Below are positions 1 to 6,494 of a stretch of 7,557 nt of DNA, in pieces. Numbering within the stretch: the first letter of the stretch is position 1; the number at the start of each line of letters is the position of its first letter. The notes beneath the pieces are model-generated. The model did no database searches, was not told the origin of the DNA, and was given only the letters and a program-made list of their open reading frames with translations. The DNA is from Ramlibacter sp. GTDB lineage: Bacteria > Pseudomonadota > Gammaproteobacteria > Burkholderiales > Burkholderiaceae. The position numbers were made by a program, and so were the translations under genes. The DNA lies in contig JACMQP010000530.1 of assembly GCA_014376915.1 (NCBI GenBank), positions 1 to 7,557 on the forward strand. Direction: 5' to 3'.

Positions 1-13
1 CCCCAAGGTCTCA

Positions 14-100
14 TGGTGCGCGAGGGGGGACTCGAACCCCCACACCATTGCTGGCGTCAGGACCTAAACCTGGTGCGTCTACCAATTTCGCCACCCGCGC
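14..100 (-). tRNA. tRNA-Leu (anticodon UAG)
   Basis: Read on the minus strand, this 87-base stretch folds as a class II (long variable arm) tRNA. The acceptor arms GCGCGGG and CTCGCGC pair over 7 positions with one G-U. The D-arm carries the TGGCGAAATTGGTAGACGC signature typical of bacterial tRNA-Leu. The anticodon loop is TTTAGGT, giving anticodon TAG at plus-strand 64-66, which reads CUA and related CUN leucine codons. The T-arm contains the GGTTCGAGTCC core, and CCA is encoded at the 3' end. The first anticodon-stem pair (C with A) is a mismatch, while the other four pair. No T-rich terminator is visible in the 13 bases left before the window edge. Confidence 0.97.
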
Positions 101-349
101 TGAGCCGAGATTGGACGCGGGCAGCCAGGGAAGCCCCGACCACCCGCCCAGATTCGGTCAACTGCGTATTTTACCGTGTCGGCGGGACCCTGCCCTGAAT
201 GACCCGGCGCGGACCGCTTCCGACCTGGTCACGGCGCCCTACGAAGGGTTCCAACGGCACCGCTTCGGCACGGGCCGGCCCGAAGACGCGACGGTGAGCG
301 AGCACAAGGTTCCGGTGTTTTCGATCCGCGACGGGCGGCTCTCTTGCCG
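101..349. other. gene-free spacer between the RND gene and tRNA-Leu
   Basis: This 249-base spacer shows no convincing gene. Reading frames that cross it continue into the tRNA or run antisense to the pump and have no recognisable protein content. It holds a perfect 12-base palindrome, CGGGCCGGCCCG, at 271-282, overlapped by a CTTCGG/CCGAAG inverted repeat at 263-268 and 280-285. A small 5-bp hairpin (GCGGC, 6-base loop, GCCGC) lies at 335-350, at the stop codon of the pump gene. None is followed on the minus strand by a T-run, so none qualifies as a standard intrinsic terminator. The pump transcript may end by Rho or run on into the tRNA. Confidence 0.6.
168..196 (-). promoter_or_regulatory. 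weak candidate promoter for tRNA-Leu
   Basis: On the minus strand a TAAAAT hexamer (plus-strand 168-173, 5 of 6 matches to the -10 consensus) stands out in GC-rich sequence about 68 bases upstream of the tRNA. The hexamer 17 bases further upstream is AGGGCA (191-196), matching only 3 of 6 positions of the -35 consensus. A TTGACC hexamer nearer the tRNA has no usable -10 at the right distance. This is the best available candidate but is weak evidence. Confidence 0.22.
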
Positions 350-3300
350 CTATGTGCGCCCGCCCATCGTTGCGTGCGGCGAAGGAACCGGTCGTTCGCC
401 CGGCTCGCGCCGGACCCGGAACCAGGCCGCGTACATCGCGGGCAACGCCAACAGGGTCAGCACTGTCGCGACCACCAGGCCGCCCATGATTGCGACCGCC
501 ATCGGGCCCCAGAACACCGAGCGCGACAGCGGGATCATGGCCAGCACGGCCGCCGCGGCGGTCAGAACGATGGGGCGCAGGCGGCGCACCGCCGACTCGA
601 CGATCGCGTCCCAGGCCGGCACGCCGCGCTCCCGGTCCTGTTCGATCTGGTCGATCAGGATCACCGAATTACGCTGGATCATCCCCATCAGCGCGATCAC
701 GCCGAGCAGCGCGACGAAGCCGAACGGCCGGCCCAGCAGCAGCAGCGCACCGGCCACCCCGGCGATGCCCAGCGGCCCGGTGATGAACACCAGCATCGCC
801 CGGCTGAAACTGTGCAGTTGCAGCATCAGCAGCGTGAAAGTGATGAACAGCATGATCGGAATGCCGGCGGCGATCGACGACGAACCCTTTGAGCTTTCCT
901 CAGCTGCGCCCGCCACCTTGATTTTGTAGCCCGCGGGCCACCTGGCCTCCACCGCCCGCAGCTTGGGCAGCAGCTCGCTGGTGACCGTCGCGCCCTGCAG
1001 CCCCTCGCTGATGTCGCCCTGGACCGTAATGGCGTAGTCACGGTTCTCGCGCCACATCACGCCCGGCTCCCAGGTGAAGACCGGCTTGGCGATCTGGGTC
1101 AGCGGAATCGACTTGCCCAAGGCCGTCGGCAGGTAGGCGTTGCCGATGTCGGTGATTGCGTTGCGTTCGTCCAGCGGCTGGCGCAGCACGATGTCGATCA
1201 GCTTGTCGCCCTCGCGGAACTGGCCGACGGTGCTGCCCACCAGCAGCGTGCGCGCTGCCTGTGCGATCGACTGGCTGGTGACCCCCAGCGCGCGCGCCTT
1301 CGACTGGTCCACCTCCAGCCGCAGCACCTTCACAGACTCGTTCCAGTTGTCGTTGACGCCGCGGGTGTTGGGGCTGGCGCGCATGACCGCCTTGACCTCG
1401 TCGGCGCGCAGCCGCAGGGCCAGCGGCTCCGGTCCGACCACCCGGAACTGCACCGGGTAAGGCACCGGCGGGCCGTTCGGCAGCAGCTTGACGCGGCCGC
1501 GCACCTCGGGAAATTCGGTGGCCAGCAGGGCCGGCAGCTTGACCCGCAGCGACTCGCGCACCTGCAGGTCCCGGGGCAGCACGATGAATTGCGACACGTT
1601 GGTCTGCGGGAACACCTGGTCCAGCGGCAGGTAGAAGCGTGGCACGCCCGAGCCGATCCAGGTGCTGACGGCGTCGACGCCGGGCTCCTGCCGCAGCCGC
1701 TGCTCCACCCGTCTGGCAGTCCCTTCGTTGGCCGCGAACGAGGTTCCCTCCGGAAACCAGATGTCGACCATGATTTCGGGGCGGCTCGAATCGGGGAAGA
1801 ACTGCTGCTGCACCAGGCCCATGCCGGCAATACCCAGCGCGAAACTCAGCATCGTCGCGCCGATGGTGATCCAGCGATGCTCCACGCACCAGTCCACCGT
1901 CTGGCGGAAGCGGTTGTAAAAGGGGCTGTTGAACAGCTCGTGCGGCGCATCGTGCGCGGCATGCGGCTTGGTCTTGAGCAGCAACGTTCCCAAATACGGC
2001 ACGAAGTACACCGACACCACCCAGCTCAGCACCAGCGCGATCACCGTAACCGCGAAGATGGCGTAGGTGTACTCGCCCACCGTCGACCGTGCCAGCCCGA
2101 TCGGCAGGAAGCCCGCCGCCGTGATGAGGGTGCCGGTGAGCATCGGCATCGCGGTGATTTCGTAGGCGAAGGTGGCGGCCCGCACCTTGTCGTAGCCCTC
2201 CTCCATCTTGCGCACCATCATCTCCACCGCAATGATCGCGTCGTCCACCAGCAGCCCCAGCGCGATGATCAACGAGCCGAGCGAGATCTTGTGCAGGCCG
2301 ATGCCGAGATAGGCCATCGCCAGGAACGTGACAGCCAGCACCAGCGGAATGGTGATGCCGACCACCAGGCCGGGGCGCATGTCGACGTACCAGCGCTTCC
2401 ATATCGGAAACGGCACCGGTGCGGCGGCGCCGTGCGGCACGGCGGGAAGGGGCCGCTTGTGCAGCCCCAGGCTGATGAAGCTCACGGCCAGCACGATCGC
2501 AACAGCCTCCACCAGCGTCATCACGAACTCGTTGACCGAGCTGGCGACCGAGCGCGGCTGGTCCTGGATCTGCACCAGCTTGATCCCCGCCGGCAAGCCG
2601 TCCTCGATCCGTTTGACGGTGGTTTTGAGCGACTTGCCCAGGCCGATGATGTCGCCGCCTTTGGCCATCGAGACTCCCAGCGCGATCACCTCCCTGCCCT
2701 GGTGCCGCACCTTCACCACCGGCGGGTCGACGTAGCCGCGCTGGATGGTTGCGATGTCGCCCAGCCGCAGCTGGTTGCCCGAGCTGCCGCGGATCGGCAT
2801 GGCGCGCAGTTCGTCCACCGCTTCGAACTGGCCACCCACTCGCACCTGCACCACGTCCAGCGGCGTCTGCACCGCGCCGGCCGACTCCACGGCATTCTGC
2901 TGGCCCAGTTGCTGCAGCACCTGGTTGATGTCCAGCCCGAGCTGGGCCAGGCGCTTTTGCGACAGCTCGATGTACAGTTTTTCGTCCTGCACGCCGAACA
3001 GCTCCACCTTCGCCACATCCCGCACCCGCAGCAACTGCTGGCGCACGTCGTCGGCGAAGGACTTGAGCTCGGCATAGCCGAAGCCGCCGTCCGACTCGAG
3101 TGCGTAGATCACGCCGTACACGTCGCCGAAATCGTCGTTGAAGAACGGGCCCTGCACACCGCCCGGCAGCGTGACCTTCATGTCGCCGATCTTCTTGCGG
3201 ACCGTGTACCAGACGTTCGCCACTTCTGCCGGCCGCGACGAGTCCCTGATCTGGAAGATCACCTGCGACTCGCCGGGCTTGGAATAGCTGCGGATGATGT

Positions 3301-3559
3301 CGGAGTAAGGCACTTCCTGCAGCGTCCGCTCGATGCGGTCGGTGACCTGCTCGGCGACCTGTTGCGCCGTCGCGCCCGGCCAGTAAGTGCGGACCACCAT
3401 CGCGCGGAACGTGAACGGCGGGTCCTCGTCCTGTCCGAGCTGGAAAAACGCGGCCGCACCGAGCAGCATCAGCACGATCATCAGATAGCGCGTCAGCGCC
3501 GGATGGTCCAGCGCCCATTTCGACAGGTTGAAGCCGGGCTTCGGCTCATCGCCGCTCAT
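350..3559 (-). CDS. RND-family efflux transporter, inner-membrane permease subunit
   Basis: This 1069-residue protein is the usual length for a proton-driven RND drug/metabolite efflux pump of the AcrB type. The layout is standard: TM1 at about 22-41, a first periplasmic porter domain to about 340, TM2-TM6 at about 345-520, TM7 at about 562-582, a second periplasmic domain to about 895, and TM8-TM12 to about 1045. TM4 carries the paired acidic residues of the proton relay (LLVDDAIIAVE, D439-D440). TM11 carries RLRPIVLT with R995, matching the conserved TM11 arginine of AcrB. The TM10 position usually filled by lysine in AcrB appears to be R963 (MIQRNSVILID). The N-terminal DEDPPFTFRAMVVRTYWPGA stretch recalls the TriC-like branch; that assignment is inference and the substrate cannot be told. 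The ATG at 3559 is chosen because it overlaps the adaptor stop as ATGA and begins a normal RND N-terminus. An upstream in-frame extension to 3769 is only a shadow of the adaptor gene. About 28 residues (367-394) enlarge the TM2-TM3 cytoplasmic loop. Confidence 0.95.
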   Translation of the reverse strand: MSGDEPKPGFNLSKWALDHPALTRYLMIVLMLLGAAAFFQLGQDEDPPFTFRAMVVRTYWPGATAQQVAEQVTDRIERTLQEVPYSDIIRSYSKPGESQVIFQIRDSSRPAEVANVWYTVRKKIGDMKVTLPGGVQGPFFNDDFGDVYGVIYALESDGGFGYAELKSFADDVRQQLLRVRDVAKVELFGVQDEKLYIELSQKRLAQLGLDINQVLQQLGQQNAVESAGAVQTPLDVVQVRVGGQFEAVDELRAMPIRGSSGNQLRLGDIATIQRGYVDPPVVKVRHQGREVIALGVSMAKGGDIIGLGKSLKTTVKRIEDGLPAGIKLVQIQDQPRSVASSVNEFVMTLVEAVAIVLAVSFISLGLHKRPLPAVPHGAAAPVPFPIWKRWYVDMRPGLVVGITIPLVLAVTFLAMAYLGIGLHKISLGSLIIALGLLVDDAIIAVEMMVRKMEEGYDKVRAATFAYEITAMPMLTGTLITAAGFLPIGLARSTVGEYTYAIFAVTVIALVLSWVVSVYFVPYLGTLLLKTKPHAAHDAPHELFNSPFYNRFRQTVDWCVEHRWITIGATMLSFALGIAGMGLVQQQFFPDSSRPEIMVDIWFPEGTSFAANEGTARRVEQRLRQEPGVDAVSTWIGSGVPRFYLPLDQVFPQTNVSQFIVLPRDLQVRESLRVKLPALLATEFPEVRGRVKLLPNGPPVPYPVQFRVVGPEPLALRLRADEVKAVMRASPNTRGVNDNWNESVKVLRLEVDQSKARALGVTSQSIAQAARTLLVGSTVGQFREGDKLIDIVLRQPLDERNAITDIGNAYLPTALGKSIPLTQIAKPVFTWEPGVMWRENRDYAITVQGDISEGLQGATVTSELLPKLRAVEARWPAGYKIKVAGAAEESSKGSSSIAAGIPIMLFITFTLLMLQLHSFSRAMLVFITGPLGIAGVAGALLLLGRPFGFVALLGVIALMGMIQRNSVILIDQIEQDRERGVPAWDAIVESAVRRLRPIVLTAAAAVLAMIPLSRSVFWGPMAVAIMGGLVVATVLTLLALPAMYAAWFRVRREPGERPVPSPHATMGGRT

Positions 3560-4692
3560 GGCCGCGCCGCCGGCGCGACACCGGACGCCGGCGCCTGCCG
3601 GTCGTGGTAGATGGTGACTTTCTGGCCGGGCGACAGAACGTGCACGCCGGCCGACACCACCAGCATGCCGGGTTGCAGGCCGGACGCGATCACGGCCTCG
3701 TTGCCGTCCGCGGTCGCGACCTGCACCGGCTGCGACTTCAGGGTCAGCGACTGCGGGTCCAGCACCCACACCGCGGTGGCGAGGCCTTCCTGGCGCAGGG
3801 CGCTGGTCGGCAACTTGATCACGGTCGCGCCGTTGTGGCCCAACGACTGCGGCAGCACCGAAACGGTGGAGCCCAGCGCCGGCGTGTCCGGTCCGTCGAT
3901 CGCGACCTTGACCTGGAAGGTGCGCGTCACCGGGTCGGCACTGGCCGCGATCTCGCGCACCTTGCCCGCCAGCGTCCGGTTGCCGGCCCAGACCCGAATC
4001 GACACGTCGGAGCCGGCCCGCACCAGGGCGACTTTGTCCTCCGGCACCGAGAACACCACGTCGCGCGGCCCGTCCTGAGCGATCCGCACCACTGGCGCGC
4101 CGGCGGCGACCACCTGGCCCGGCTCGGCCTCGACGCCGGTCACCACGCCGGCGACGTCGGCCACCAGCGTCGCATAGCCGGCCTGGTTGCGCTGCGCGGA
4201 CAGCTGCGCCTGCGCCTGCTCGAACTGGGCCTGAGCGGCCTTCAGGGTGGCGTCGCGCCGCTCGAGTTCCGCGCCACTAATGAAGTTCTGGTCCTTCAGC
4301 GCGGAGTAGCGCTTGAAGTCTGCCGCGGCCAGCTCGCGGTTGGTCTGGGCCGCAGCGAGCTGGGCACGGCCGGCGTCGGCGGCCAACCGCAGGTCCTGCG
4401 GATCGAGCTGGGCCAGCACTTGACCGGCCCGCACCCGCGCTCCCAGCTCGGCCTGCCGGCGCACGAGCTTGCCGGCGACCCGGAAGCCCAGCCTGGACTC
4501 GATGCGCGGCTTCACCTCTCCGGCGAATTCGGGCGCCGACTGGAAGCTGCTGGCGCCCACCATGATGACCTTGACGGCACGAACCGGCTCCAGCGGCACC
4601 TGGGCCGGCGAGCAAGCCGAGAGCGCGAGTATGGCGCCGGACAAGGCCGCGCCAAGGCCAGGAAAGTGCAAGCGGAAGCTGGGCAGGGACAT
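3556..4692 (-). CDS. RND efflux periplasmic adaptor (membrane fusion protein), lipoprotein
   Basis: This is a 378-residue HlyD/AcrA-type membrane fusion protein that would link the RND pump to an outer-membrane channel. The N-terminus is a lipoprotein signal: charged start, hydrophobic stretch, then lipobox L24-S25-A26 before C27. Two lipoyl half-motifs follow (about 56-100, with GFRVAGKLVRR, and about 172-202, with ADVAGVVTGV). They flank an alanine/glutamine-rich alpha-helical hairpin (about 101-170). A beta-barrel domain (about 208-285, including DPVTRTFQVKV) and a membrane-proximal domain with LPTSALRQEG and VWVLD complete the family order. The stop overlaps the pump ATG by four bases, implying translational coupling. 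The ATG at 4692 gives the cleanest signal peptide. A TTG at 4707 in the same frame would add five residues, and neither start has a clear Shine-Dalgarno. No outer-membrane factor gene is linked. Confidence 0.94.
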   Translation of the reverse strand: MSLPSFRLHFPGLGAALSGAILALSACSPAQVPLEPVRAVKVIMVGASSFQSAPEFAGEVKPRIESRLGFRVAGKLVRRQAELGARVRAGQVLAQLDPQDLRLAADAGRAQLAAAQTNRELAAADFKRYSALKDQNFISGAELERRDATLKAAQAQFEQAQAQLSAQRNQAGYATLVADVAGVVTGVEAEPGQVVAAGAPVVRIAQDGPRDVVFSVPEDKVALVRAGSDVSIRVWAGNRTLAGKVREIAASADPVTRTFQVKVAIDGPDTPALGSTVSVLPQSLGHNGATVIKLPTSALRQEGLATAVWVLDPQSLTLKSQPVQVATADGNEAVIASGLQPGMLVVSAGVHVLSPGQKVTIYHDRQAPASGVAPAARP

Positions 4693-4719
4693 GACAAGCT
4701 GATGCAAAAGGTTCGACTT

Positions 4720-4743
4720 ATTAATGACTGGCTGGTTAGTAAT
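4720..4743. promoter_or_regulatory. candidate operator: 24-base imperfect palindrome
   Basis: On the minus strand the two 12-base arms are ATTACTAACCAG and CCAGTCATTAAT, matching as an inverted repeat at 8 of 12 positions. The site overlaps three bases of the -10 box of the pump-operon promoter and covers its expected transcription start. The size, symmetry and position fit a dimeric repressor site of the sort TetR-family regulators use to control RND pumps. No regulator gene is in the window, so the family of the regulator is inference. Confidence 0.45.
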
Positions 4744-4769
4744 CTAGGAGAAGCACTTCGGCATGTCAA
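4741..4769 (-). promoter_or_regulatory. sigma70-type promoter of the adaptor-RND operon
   Basis: On the minus strand TTGACA (plus-strand 4764-4769) matches the -35 consensus at all six positions. It is followed after exactly 17 bases by TAGATT (4741-4746), which matches the -10 consensus at 4 of 6. Transcription would start near 4734, leaving a leader of about 40 bases to the adaptor ATG. The -35 box overlaps codons 1-3 of the divergent hpnC gene, so the promoter is embedded in its coding start. No equally convincing plus-strand promoter is visible in the same 70-base spacer. Confidence 0.65.
4746..4750 (+). promoter_or_regulatory. Shine-Dalgarno sequence for hpnC
   Basis: AGGAG lies 12 bases before the ATG at 4763, a slightly long spacing. 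It is the only clear ribosome binding site among the genes here and supports this start over internal ones such as GTG at 4784. Confidence 0.6.
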
Positions 4770-5641
4770 GCGACAATCGGTGCGTGAACACGAGCCTGCG
4801 CGCGTCGCCCCAAGGGGTCGACCACTACGAAAATTTCCCCGTCGCCTCCTGGCTTTGCCCGCCGCAACTGCGGGCGCCGGTCGCCGCCATCTACGGCTTC
4901 GCGCGCACCGCGGACGACCTCGCCGACGAAGGCGCCGCGGCTGCAAGCCAGCGCCTGGCCGACCTCGCTGCCTACCGGGCCGACCTCGAAGCCTGTTTCG
5001 CCGGCCGGTCCGACAGCGGCAGCTGGCCCGGCGTCTTCATCCCGCTGCGCTGCGCTTTGCGCGACTTCGGCCTGCCACTGCGGCCACTGGAAGACCTGCT
5101 GTCCGCCTTCGAACAGGACATCGCCAACAGCCGCGACAGTGCCGGCTACGCTAACCGCGCCGAACTGCTCGACTACTGCCGCCGCAGCGCCAACCCGGTT
5201 GGTCGCCTCCTGCTGCACCTTTATGGCATCACCGACAGCGCCGCGCAAGAAAGCAGCGACGCCGTTTGCACCGCGCTGCAGCTGATCAATTTTTGGCAGG
5301 ACGTTGGGCTGGACGTGGTGCGCGGCCGCTACTACCTGCCCAACGAGGACTTGCTGCGCCACGGCCTCGACCCGTCCCGGCCCTCGACCTGGGCCGCCCA
5401 CCCCGCCGCGAGCGCCCTGATCGCCGAGTTCTCGCACTGGGCTCGCGGCGTGATGGAGTGCGGCGCAGGCATCGTGCACCGGGTTCCAGGCCGGGCCGGC
5501 TGGGAACTGCGGCTGGTCGTGCAGGGCGGGCTGCGGACCCTGGACCGGATCGAGGCAATGGGCTTCAACACCTTCGCCGCCCGTCCCACCCTGCGCGCGC
5601 GCGACCTGCCGGTCATGGCGTGGCGCAGCCTGCGGATGTGA
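4763..5641 (+). CDS. hpnC: hydroxysqualene synthase HpnC
   Basis: This 292-residue protein of the squalene/phytoene synthase (trans-isoprenyl diphosphate synthase) fold is assigned as HpnC, which converts presqualene diphosphate to hydroxysqualene in the HpnCDE route. The VDHYENFPVAS stretch at 19-29 is characteristic of HpnC N-termini. The first aspartate-rich, magnesium-diphosphate-binding motif is DDLADE at 51-56, preceded by YGFARTA. The second is NFWQDVGLD at 176-184 (D180, D184), followed by the RGRYYLP signature. SANPVGRLLL at 142-151 is another family block. The conserved region begins at about residue 19, so the first 18 residues are an extra N-terminal segment or the start is misplaced. 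The upstream AGGAG favours this ATG. It heads an hpnC-hpnD-hpnE operon, with hpnD starting 13 bases after its stop. HpnC and HpnD are paralogues; the assignment rests on these motifs and on the gene order. Confidence 0.93.
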   Translation: MSSDNRCVNTSLRASPQGVDHYENFPVASWLCPPQLRAPVAAIYGFARTADDLADEGAAAASQRLADLAAYRADLEACFAGRSDSGSWPGVFIPLRCALRDFGLPLRPLEDLLSAFEQDIANSRDSAGYANRAELLDYCRRSANPVGRLLLHLYGITDSAAQESSDAVCTALQLINFWQDVGLDVVRGRYYLPNEDLLRHGLDPSRPSTWAAHPAASALIAEFSHWARGVMECGAGIVHRVPGRAGWELRLVVQGGLRTLDRIEAMGFNTFAARPTLRARDLPVMAWRSLRM

Positions 5642-5654
5642 AAATTCCGCGCCC

Positions 5655-6494
5655 ATGACCCCCGAGCAGTACGTCCAGCAAAAAGCCGCGGCCTCCGGCA
5701 GCAGCTTCTATTACGCCTTCCTGTTCCTGCCGCCGCCCCGGCGCGCCGCGATCACCGCCTTCTACGCGTTCTGCCGCGAGGTGGACGACGTGGTCGACGA
5801 GGTGACCGACACGGGCGTCGCCCGCACCAAACTTGCGTGGTGGCGCTCCGAAGTGGCGAAGGCCTACGACGGCCAGCCCAGCCACCCGGCGATGAAGGCG
5901 CTGATGCCGGCCGCGCAGGAATTCGGCATCGAGCACCGGCAACTGCTGGCCGTGATCGAAGGCTGCGAGATGGACCTGGAACAGACCCGCTACCTCGATT
6001 TCCCCGGACTTGCACGTTACTGCCACCTGGTGGCCGGCGTGGTCGGCGAAGTCTCGGCGCGCATCTTCGGCCAGACCGACCCGCAGACCACCGCTTACGC
6101 GCACAAGCTGGGACTGGCTTTTCAGCTCACGAACATCATCCGCGACGTCGGCGAGGACGCGGTGCGCGGCCGCATCTACCTGCCGGTCAGCGAGCTGCAG
6201 CAGTTCGACGTCAAGGTTCACGAGATCCTCAAGCGCACCTACTCGGAGCGGTTCACGGCGCTGATGACGTTCCAGGCCGCCCGCGCCCAGCGCCTGTACG
6301 ACGAGGCGCTGGCGCTGCTGCCGCCGGCCGACCGGCGGGCGCAGAAGCCCGGGTTGATGATGGCCAGCATCTACCGCACGTTGCTGCGCGAGATCGAGAG
6401 CGATGGCTTCAAGGTCCTGCACCAGCGCGTCAGCCTGACGCCGCTGCGCAAGTTCTGGCTGGCCTGGAAGGTCCAGGCGCTCGGTCGCGCATGA
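5655..6494 (+). CDS. hpnD: presqualene diphosphate synthase HpnD
   Basis: This 279-residue enzyme condenses two farnesyl diphosphates head-to-head to presqualene diphosphate, the first committed step towards squalene and hopanoids. It has the same fold as HpnC. The first aspartate motif is DDVVDE at 44-49, preceded by AFYAFCREV. The second is NIIRDVGED at 160-168 (D164, D168), followed by the RGRIYLP signature at 171-177. SSFYYAFLFLP near the N-terminus and LVAGVVGEVSARIFG at 125-139 are typical of HpnD. The protein is of normal length. No strong Shine-Dalgarno precedes the ATG, and the 13-base gap after hpnC suggests translational coupling. Its stop overlaps the hpnE start as ATGA. Phytoene synthase (CrtB) is the main alternative, disfavoured by the hpnC and hpnE neighbours. 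Confidence 0.94.
   Translation: MTPEQYVQQKAAASGSSFYYAFLFLPPPRRAAITAFYAFCREVDDVVDEVTDTGVARTKLAWWRSEVAKAYDGQPSHPAMKALMPAAQEFGIEHRQLLAVIEGCEMDLEQTRYLDFPGLARYCHLVAGVVGEVSARIFGQTDPQTTAYAHKLGLAFQLTNIIRDVGEDAVRGRIYLPVSELQQFDVKVHEILKRTYSERFTALMTFQAARAQRLYDEALALLPPADRRAQKPGLMMASIYRTLLREIESDGFKVLHQRVSLTPLRKFWLAWKVQALGRA

Noticed and set aside
263..285. GC-rich inverted repeat as an intrinsic terminator
   Set aside because: The arms are only 6 bases and compete with the 12-base palindrome at 271-282. No T-run follows on either strand.
48..929. Plus-strand open frame of 293 codons from the tRNA into the pump 3' end
   Set aside because: It starts inside the tRNA region and runs antisense to RND TM8-TM12. 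The product is serine/arginine/threonine-rich with no domain.
1038..3518. Minus-strand open frame of 826 codons in a second frame within the pump gene
   Set aside because: It is low-complexity arginine/alanine/glycine sequence without family motifs, overlapping the RND frame throughout.
1589..3610. Plus-strand open frame of 673 codons opposite the pump gene
   Set aside because: It is a typical antisense shadow of a high-GC gene: histidine/arginine/glutamine-rich with no domain. The opposite strand has a complete RND protein.
3560..3769. A 70-residue N-terminal extension of the RND pump in the same open frame
   Set aside because: It overlaps the adaptor gene in another frame and is arginine/glycine/alanine-rich shadow sequence. 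A normal RND N-terminus begins at the ATG at 3559, which overlaps the adaptor stop as ATGA.
4712..4741. Plus-strand promoter for hpnC (TTCGAC, 18-base spacer, TTAGTA)
   Set aside because: Both hexamers match the consensus poorly. A promoter for hpnC must exist in or upstream of this spacer, but I cannot point to it.
3604..5154. Plus-strand open frame of 516 codons crossing the divergent intergenic region
   Set aside because: It is antisense to the adaptor and then out of frame with hpnC, and has no recognisable content.
4766..6422. Long minus-strand open frames opposite hpnC and hpnD
   Set aside because: They are mirror frames caused by high GC at third codon positions. The plus strand shows clear enzyme motifs and operon spacing.
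5655..6494. Phytoene synthase (CrtB, carotenoid pathway) instead of HpnD
   Set aside because: The fold is shared, but the flanking HpnC paralogue and the LDNGQHILIGAY motif of HpnE point to the squalene pathway.
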